Source of the DNA: Elysia chlorotica
Taxonomy: Eukaryota > Mollusca > Gastropoda > Plakobranchidae
Direction of reading: 5' to 3'
Assembly: GCA_003991915.1 (NCBI GenBank)
Contig: RQTK01000141.1
Location: forward strand, 405,348-469,347
DNA: 64,000 bases
Every line of letters begins with the position of its first letter. The first letter of the stretch is position 1. Positions 35,483 to 45,500 of this stretch are shown here, piece by piece. Both the position numbers and the translations under genes were made by a program. A model generated the notes under the pieces. It saw only the letters and a list, made by a program, of their open reading frames with translations, had not been told where the DNA came from and ran no database searches.

Positions 35483-38400
35483 AAATAAACAAAAAACATT
35501 AGCTTCTTTTAATTTCATTTTTAAAGTCAAACGTTTGCGGTACAAATGTGATTGTCAAGTATCTATCCTATAGAAAACTGCTTCAATAAAATAAAAAGCA
35601 AAAAAAATTAGCTCAGAATTTAAGTTAAACCTTAAATTGGATATAGCATCTACAGTAGATACAACAGTAAACAGTCTCAAAGACAAAAACATTTTTTAAA
35701 ATTATTTCATATTTGAAATACACCATTAGGCTTGTGGTGCAAACCAAATTCTAAACTGACAATTTGCCTTACAAACTTACCTCTCTGCTTGAGTCAAGAC
35801 TGTGATTGCTTGCTCGACATGTTGCTTGAAAATTTGGCAAAGCCACAACACTACGTTTTCGGTGAGCTTCAGCATATTGCAAACAACCCAGTTTGTTAGA
35901 AGCACGAGCTAATACAGTTTGCATGCCATCATAACACTGAGCAAGTTGACGTTCATATTCCTCAGGGCAGTGAGAGTTTTCCTCAATGTGCCTTTGAATT
36001 TTTTTCTCTGCAAATCAGATTGCAAAAACCTGTAAGCTACAGGACAATTCCAAAGGGTGAAAGCATAAATACATTAAAAAATCACTTGAAAACCAAGTTC
36101 AATCAATTTTAAACAGTATGACCGATGAATACATCCTTTTTAACGAGTGAAGCACAGAGAAATCATGATGATAACAAGATTTAAAATGATCATATCAACA
36201 AGAGTAATGAGAATGGAAGTGCAAAATGAAAGAATAAAGAAGAAGACAAAAACAAAATTAGATTAAAAACAAACATGAAAAATTACTATGCAATACGCCA
36301 AGGAAAAAGTAGCGAGAAAATGAAATTGAGTTAATAGCTAGACATGTTTTTCAAGGGAATCAAACAGATTTGAATAAAAAACAAAAGATACAGCCCCCCC
36401 CCAAAAAAAAACAACAAAAAAAACAACAACACACAAAAACAAACGAGCCCTAAGCAAACCAACAATAATTGTTTTCTATTAGAAATAAATATAAGAGAAA
36501 CGATGTTTATAAAGTAACACAAGCCTATTTAATTTGATACATATAGTATTCTGATGATGAAAACAAGTCTAAATGAAAAATCTTAATAGTGGAGTTTAAA
36601 TCTGGATAAGAGTTTAACTAAGATTTTAACTTATCATCTGAAAATAATAAAGATTGGGGAGAGTATTGACTTTAAGATAGTGTATGAAGCTGTAGTTGGT
36701 ATTCCCATACTCTTAAAATATGCATGATTGGAAAGCCCATGTTAAATATGCCTCATTTTGAGGGTGATTGTGAAACAGTTAAAACCAGGTTTAAATACAG
36801 ATAATGTGTGGACATAATCAAATACCACTTACCAAAGAAAGGTATGAGCCGTAGAAAAGCACTCTGCGCCTCCTCCCTCTCAGTGAATTGGGTAGAATCT
36901 TTGTTGATACAAGCCACATGAAACTCAGCCATGGTCTCTAAATCACTAAGGCCAAATCTCTGTGCCAAAGACAAGGCCTCCCTATAGGAGAAGAATGTTA
37001 GAGTGAAGAAAAGTGAGGGATGAAATTTATAATAAGAAATTTTTTAGTCTCCTGAAATTTCATTGATTCTACAGATTTAAGAAACATAATGTATGAAAAT
37101 AGCAAAATAAAAAACACCAAAATAACAAAACACCTGAAGTATAGAATACCTGTGAAAATGATTTAGAGTTATTGGTTGAGACATGTTTATTTAAAAGAGT
37201 AAAATTTGTCCAATGCTCTGGAACCAAGAATTACGGTCCTGATTGTACTCAGCAAAAAGCATTGTTCATAAGAGAAGTAAAGAAATCAACTCATCATCAT
37301 CTTTTTGAATCTCTTGATTAGGGAAGCTGTTAGGTCACACAATTTGAAGTAAGGTTTGACAAACATTAAAAGAGCGCAACTTTCTTAAACAGTAAATATG
37401 TGGTTTAATTTTTTTCAGAATTGAATCGATGTTATCTTTCCAAGAAAGTTTGTTATCAATGACTATGCCATGTTATTTAAATGTTTCCATTTGTTTCATT
37501 TTTTTGCCCTCAATAGAAATAAAATTAGGAAAAGAGGCTTTCTTTCGAAAATCGAAGACCATTTCTTTTGTTTTATTTACATTTAATACAAGACGATTTC
37601 TATCACACTACTTGACAAGAGAGTCTATTTCCTGTATATAATTAAAGCCTTGATCATTTGTAATAAGTCTGGTCAGTGCGGTATTGCCAGCATATTTGTT
37701 AATAATACAATTACAGTGAGCTGGTATACGGTCAGATGTGTAGATGGAGAAAAGGAAAGGTGACAGAACTGTTCCCTGAGAAGAACATTTAAATACACAC
37801 ATTTACTTTTAACACAATTATTTCTGCTATTGCTGATCAGTCAATGCTCTCAGCTGAGAGTGGGAGGACTGCAGTTTGAACCTGTGCTGGGGCCCCCATT
37901 TCAGTATAAGACTCTCAAACTATGCAGTATGGGTTTTAAGCCAACCAGAGATTCATTATTTTTCTATTGCTGATAATGTAGTGTATTCAATTGCTAACCG
38001 TAATACTTTAGCAAATAATGTCACTGCTATTAGAACTTTGATACTCTTAATCTTACAACTGTTGCAAGTTGCTTCTGTGTTCTTGCCATCCACAATAATC
38101 CATGATATTTGTACTATTATTTTCATAAAAACAAGAAAAAAGGAGAAATAGCTTTATATTTGAGAAACTTTTACCACACAATTACTTTGAAACAAAAAAA
38201 TAATAAAACAATTTAAGAATAAATAAAAAGGAAACAAGTCATCAGACAAAAGAAAAATTGTACCAATCATGTAAATTGCAGGTCTTATTGTTTCTTCACA
38301 ACCTTACATGTAATAGTAAAGGCTATACTGTAATTGTCCCATTGCCTTGTAAGCAGCAGCCATTTTACATCGTGACGTAGCATCACCACGATTGTCCCTG

Positions 38401-39334
38401 CTGCGACAGAGCAACAGCATCTGGTTGTAGTGTTCAATCGCTCCTCTGAAGAGTTAAAGGACTCATATTCATGTTAACATTTTGAATAGTCTATTATGAA
38501 AAGAAAAAAGAACTCTAAGAAATAAATATCTAAACCGTTATATCATCAGTTAGCAACTGAAAGATTACAGATATTTATTACAGCATTTATAAAAGTAGGT
38601 ATGATTCAAAGGAACAAATCATGATGCTAATTCAATATGAATTTAGGCTTAAATTGAGTTGATGAAGATATAATCTTTAAAACTTGCTATTAAAAACGAA
38701 GTGCATAAAAAGTGAAACAAATGATACATTGTGGGTAAATGGTCAAAGCCACAGGTGATGCTGAAAATGGAAAATAAAAGAAAAACAAACATTTATATGA
38801 TTATACAAAGCTCTTACTCATAATCTTCTTTCAGACATAGAGTGTCACCATACATCTCATGGGCTAGGGCTGCCATTCTCTTATCGCGACTCTGAGAGGC
38901 AAGGGCTAGTTGTTGACCATGATAAGTCAAGGCAAGGGGCCAGTTTCTCAGGGCAGCATACACGCTGGCCAAACATCTAAGGAAAAATAACAGTAGGTAT
39001 TTAGTTTTGGATCTGTATTTGACTTATTACAATACAGTGATCTCAGCCTAAGAATCCACAACTCTGGAGACAAGAAAGAAACAGGTTCTTAGACAGACTG
39101 GGCTATATTGCAAGGAGAAGAAAAAAAGGACCATGAAGTGATCAGTCATAAAAAATAGTAATCTTTGATAAACTCTGCATCCCCTGGGTTTCCTGAGGAA
39201 TCTTTCATGAAAAACAGGCGTCCTGCTTGCCAGTTCTTAGCATTAACCATGAGCTAAAGATGCTCAAATCAGTTGTCAGAATGCAAAAATTTGTAAAAAG
39301 AGAACCCTTACATAATAATAATAACAATAATAAC

Positions 39335-39402
<68 letters not shown>

Positions 39403-39442
39403 TNNNNNNNNNNNNNNNNTGGTGATGATTATGATAGTAATG

Positions 39443-39506
<64 letters not shown>

Positions 39507-42500
39507 AGTTTATTTATAGTGCGTCATATCTAATAATCTCAGCTCAGATATTTGACAAACCTTGCATTTGAGTTCTTAGGCGGATTTCAATATCTAGAAA
39601 AGGTTTTTAGATATGTAAAATAGAAAGAAAAAAATAATGAGAGTGGGTATGGAGACAGAGTGGGTTCTAATACGAAGACCATGATTTTTTCTTCTACTTT
39701 AAGGAGATGACGTAAACATTTATTTGAAAACTGTTTGAATTAATGATATAAATAAAATCTAAACTCATAGCTTATGGAAGTTGTTGAAATATCTTTAAAT
39801 ATTTCTTTCATCATTATTTACGATAAGTTCAAACAATAATAAACCAAACTTTAAAAAAATTATATGTAACAATATAACCCTTTCACAATTTTCATAATTT
39901 TGATTAAAGATTTTTATACACATCAATGCCTTTGATGACTGCACATGAATCTTTTATAATACTTGTTGCTCTTGCAAGTTTCTGTGTATTTCTTTGTATG
40001 AAAATATAAAAAATGCACTACTTAAATTTTAAGTTTTAGATTAAACTTGGCTTAGCTTACTTACAAAAAAAATAATATCCACATACCCATAAGCTTGCCC
40101 AATGCCTTTTTGATTTCTATTCTTCTTGGAAATGCTGAGATATTCCTTGTAGCACTCAAGAGCTTCATCATAGTGTCCTGGCAAAATAAACAAAATAACC
40201 ATACCAAACAAAAAAACAACAACAAATCTCAATTCAAAGCAAAAATGCTGGCACTTTTAAATTTATGTCTCAAAATAGTTTTAGTAATTGAAGTGTTTGT
40301 ATATTGCCCTTTTAATCAGTGAGACGTGAATCCAACATTTCCATGCTCGCAAAAGATAGATTAAAACAAAATAAAATAAAAGATGTCTAAAGCTCAGCTC
40401 CTAAATCACTTAACATTGCATCAATGATGTCCATCACTACCTGTGGAGTTCCTTTTCTACAAAAAAAAAAAAAGAAACCCCAATAGATTTCTAACTTTCT
40501 CCTCTAATTTAGTTTTGTTTTTTGTTTCAACTGTTTAGGACTTCCTGGCTGTTTAATCTCTCTTACTTCCCCCTCCTCTAGGGGGTTCAGTTTTCCTGGG
40601 GTAAAACATCGGTTTCCAATGCAGGAGGTCCATGGTTCAATCCCTGGCAATTTCTGACCCTACTGGTTGGGTCGGTGTCAGTTTAATATGACCGGCTGAG
40701 ACAGAGTCATGGTATCCCCGCCCTGTTTTGTGTGTGGCAGTACATTAAAAAAATGTCAGACGTCAGTCTTTGGGCCCTTCTACATTATAGCCTATATAGT
40801 GCTGACTTTGGACGTTAAACCAACTCAACTACAACTCCCCCTTCTTTCAATACAAACCTAAAATCTCATTCAGCATGCCAGTGTTATGGTGTGACTCTGC
40901 CAGAAGTTTGGGATCAAGATTAAACTTTCTTGCCAGAGACATATACCTGTAGCCACAAATAGTTACACCATTAGAAGTTTAAAAAAGTAAGAAATATATA
41001 TATATATATATATATGACAATCAATGTATTTCTCACACTGTGATAATATACTGTGTCCATAAAAATAGCATGTACAGTAGGAAACCAGCTTCAAGCAGGC
41101 CATCCCTATCCTGAGATGGCACTTCAGAGACTAAAATATGGGCTAGTTTGAAGGTGCAAGATTAGGTTTATGAGATGGAGGAAGCTATATTTCCAATCCA
41201 CATCACTGAACCCAATCAATCAAGTTGATGAACTACCCAACTTTTAGTTTACCTGTCGGCCTGCCTAGCAATCACCCATTAACAATGCCCGCCGGGTCCT
41301 GCATCTGCCAAACGAGGCCCTGCTGGCCAAAAAATGTCTTTCTGAACAGCATGTTCATTAGGCAGTTCTGTTCCTATCGACTTCAGAAATCTAGTCTGCA
41401 GCCTTAATTGGTGGTATTCTTTCATAGCTAGCGTTTCTTGTGCCATAAATTTACTTTTAGGTCTTAACCTTTAATTTGCTTTAGGCTTCACTCTTGTAAG
41501 CTCAGACACCTTTTGCAGTGTGATGTCCGAGTCTGTGCTTCCAAAAATATTTTCACTCATCTTCTCTATTTGCTACGTTCTTTTTCTCCTCAATGGTGAA
41601 GCTAACTTAGAGGTTGGTTTTCTTGGCACCTTATGTATTTGTAATACTAACGGTTGTCCGCTGATGTGTTTATTTTTCTTCTTATTAAATGGGTATCAGT
41701 TTTCCTTCCTCATAACGATGAGGTTCCTTAATTCAGGTATAATGACATGTTTCCCTTGAAAATTGAGAGGTTGCAGTGTGAGAGACTGTTTTGTTTTTTT
41801 ATTGGAGTTCTAAAAGGACTTGCTGCACAATCTGTACTTGGTTTACACGGGGTCGAGTGGACAGGAGGCAACTCTTCTATTTCATTTTGGCGATTTACAG
41901 AATTCAATTGAACGTGAAATGTTGTGCCTTGGTCACACTTATAAGTGATGCGGGTACCATAAGTCTGACCATCATACTGCACGTATCGAGCAGGATCAGC
42001 TTTAGAGCTCCAGCAAGGTGCATCAGCATTTCAGTGTTGGATTCTTCTAAATCTAAATTTTTACCAACATTTTCAGACGTTGACTCAATGTTTAACCCCA
42101 TTGAATTTGACACATCCGTCTCATGAGATATTTTTGACAAATTCAACATCCCTAACTATTTCAAAACTCTGTGTTAGAATTTCTTCTGTTTCTTCAACAA
42201 TTGAACCACCTACAGACTCGTTTAGGCTCCTAAATTTTATAGCACCGACATTGAAAAAGTCATAATGGGCACAAGATTTCCATTGTTGGATAGTTGTGTG
42301 ATCAATGTGTTCACACCACAGTATTTAAAAACAACCATATATTTACACAAACTGCACAGTAGACTCCTGTAAGTAAATTTCCAGAAAGTCAGGAGCACAT
42401 TTTTAACAAAATAGAAAATAAAAGTACTGATTAAAAAAAATATTGTAAAGAGGTTATCAGACTCCGTGATACTGATAATTTCAAAGGGACATAACTTTAT

Positions 42501-45500
42501 TATTTGATGAAGACTAGTAAAAATTTGTGTTGCCACATATTGGTTAGGAGTTCCATAGTAATTAGAGGAAAAAAGATTGGTGGTGTAATTAATAAGCTGT
42601 AAGCAATTAAAAAGAAGTATCCCTTATCAAACTAAAAAATCACCAGGTTTTTTTTTTTAACCCTTCTAAATACCTTGGTTTTTAAACTTTATGTTGTTCT
42701 AAAAAGAACTGAATAAAGAAGAAGATTTGATCAACACAAAGAAATAATTTTTCTATGTGCGCCGATTAGAACATGCCTCAACTACGGTTTAAAGAAGAGT
42801 GATCATACCTCGTATAGTCTCTAAATTGACATGTGTGAGCAATACATTTTGAAGTAACAAAGAAGATTTGGTCGCAAACGTGTAAAGCTGGTTTTCTACA
42901 TTTGAAGTCAATTTTTACAGACAGGGTATACAATACCCGTACACCATTTTGATAGAAATACATTGATCGCATTGGGTATTTTAATGAAAATCACACAGAG
43001 TTGGTGAATCTTACGACAAAATTGAGTCAGGTTCAAATTAAAATATTTATTTTACAAAAACTTTTCTCATCATTTTTGTGTCATGCCTTGCACATTCTAC
43101 CGCAGTTTTTTTCATACCTCCCATAAATAATTAAATTAATGAGCCTTAAGTTGTGAAGTTTTCTGCTCCATTACTCCAGTTCTCAAATTGATATGAAATA
43201 TTAAAAGCATATAGATTTCTTTCCACACAAATTTCTTATTACTTACTTCTCAGCATGCCTGGCAGCCACAGACATATTCCCAATGGTCTTGTAGGCAATA
43301 CTCAAATTAAGATGTAAGCCACACTGCAATTCTTTTGTCCAATAGTCCGGCATTCCACATTCTGGAGCAGCATCCACTGATCTGTCAGTGTCCACAATTT
43401 CCTCTTTAGACCTGCTTCCAGTAGTTAAACCAGTATCAATGCCATCATCTTCCCCTTTGCCACTCCCAGACTGCAGCCTTAATTCTGCTCCTAGGTGTAA
43501 CAGTTTCTCATAAAAGATTATGGCCTGGTGTGTATCTCCTCTCTCAAGATGTAAAGTAGCCATGTTGACAAGGGCCTTTGTTTGATATGTCTGGATGAAG
43601 ATATAATATATAAAAATAGTTTAAACAATATAAAGTAAACTTAATAATATAATGTAGCAGGCACTAAAAACTACTCTGCCCTCTTTTCTATGTTGAATTG
43701 TGATTTCCAACAGTATTGGTGACAATTATGTGGATGAAGCTCTGTAAGAGCAAACCATTGTCTCATAATTGAAAGTTTTTACTTTCACATGTAAAGTAAC
43801 CTATATAAATTGCTAGGTTTAATACTCCTAAAAATGATAAAACAAAATGATTTAAGTACTATCAATACATCACATATATATAGTAATCCATTTAATGTGT
43901 TGCAGTGCAAGTGCTAATGTACCTGCTCGTGGGTAGCTGTGGCCAAAGATAAACACTCCTGGTACAGCTCGATGGCTGCCTCTGACTGGAGGAGCTGTGA
44001 GTGAGCATTAGCATGAGTCAAGAGGATACGCATTGTGATACCCTTCTGGTTTGTTTGAAATTTTCTTGAAGTTTCCAAAACACTTATGCATTCCTCATAG
44101 CGATGATTTTGAAAGAGGACCACTCCAAGCTCACTAAGTTTTGCATACGGATCCATGTCTGAGGAAAGAAGTGAGCAGATTGTTTTTTCATTTCAGCAGT
44201 TTTGAGAGTGGAAAAAATGTTTAAACAGAAAAAAATATTGATTAAAAATAAGTGGAGCTGAAACAATGTGACTTTTCATATTATAAATAAAAATATACTC
44301 TAGGGTATTGATTCAACAATGGTAATAGAATTGCAAAGTGAAAATTCCATTAAATTCTTTCCTTTTTTTTGCTGACTGCTCTATGTATTCATGTTTGCAA
44401 GTCTCAAAGCATAATCTCAAGGTTGCACTTAGTGATTCCAAACAGTCATGATTCTTTGTGCACAATTGATGGAATGGAAACTTTTAGAGTTCATAACATC
44501 ATAGCTCAATGGATCAGCTAAGCTATGCCATTAGATACATCAGCAGGTAGATCTAAATAGCCTGAAGATCCATTTTACTTGGGTAGGCTACATTTCCTTC
44601 ATAAAACTTCTATATAGTGCATCTGTGTACATTTTGTGAGAGAACTAAGAGAGGGAAAAAGGGACAAATTGTAACCACCTGACATATCCAACACTCAAGT
44701 ATGCGAAGGAGCCAACCTTAAATATTTTTAGAATTTATTTATCTCTTGTTGTAGATATATAACTAAATCATTCATGATTAATTTTCTTTTTAAGGGAACG
44801 GCACACCCAGGCCTACCTTAATATACACATAATGTCAAATGACAAAAAGGTTTCTGTCTCTATTATAGAAACTAGTCTTAGGATATATATATATATATGC
44901 AAACCTTTCAGACTATCCACAAGCTGGTCAGGAACCTGACAAAAATCTGCCACAACTTTGGAGATTTGAGTGGTAACTTTGTTGGCTGTAGCAGGATCAA
45001 GTTCCAAGGCACTCAGCATGGCGGTAAGGGCTGCTTTATGGTGCCCAGACTGGTGCAGTGACAAACCTTGCAAAAGGTGACCCTGTGTACATTTATAATA
45101 ACTTGCTTGAAAAATATATTCTCACAAGATGAGTCTAGGCCCCCTCCAGACCTGCTCAAGAAATACTTAAAAAGATTAAAGCAGAAAATAGTACAGCATA
45201 TGTTAAGCCTAAAATAAAACAGTTACATTTTTTTCACCAGTTTAGTTTAACTGTTGTCCACATTTTAAAAACGTTTTACAATACAATCTACATGTATTTG
45301 TCATGGAAAAAATACTAACCAGTCTTTCTTTTTCTCTTAAGATTGCTACACACATTACGAAATAAAAAATGTAAATATTTCACAATACATAATTATCTAA
45401 CCTGAGCATTGTTTGGGTCAATAGATAATATCGCTTCAGCATCTTGAGAGGCTTCTGATGTCCTTCTTTGCTGAAGAAATGCCAGAGAACGAGCTTGAAG

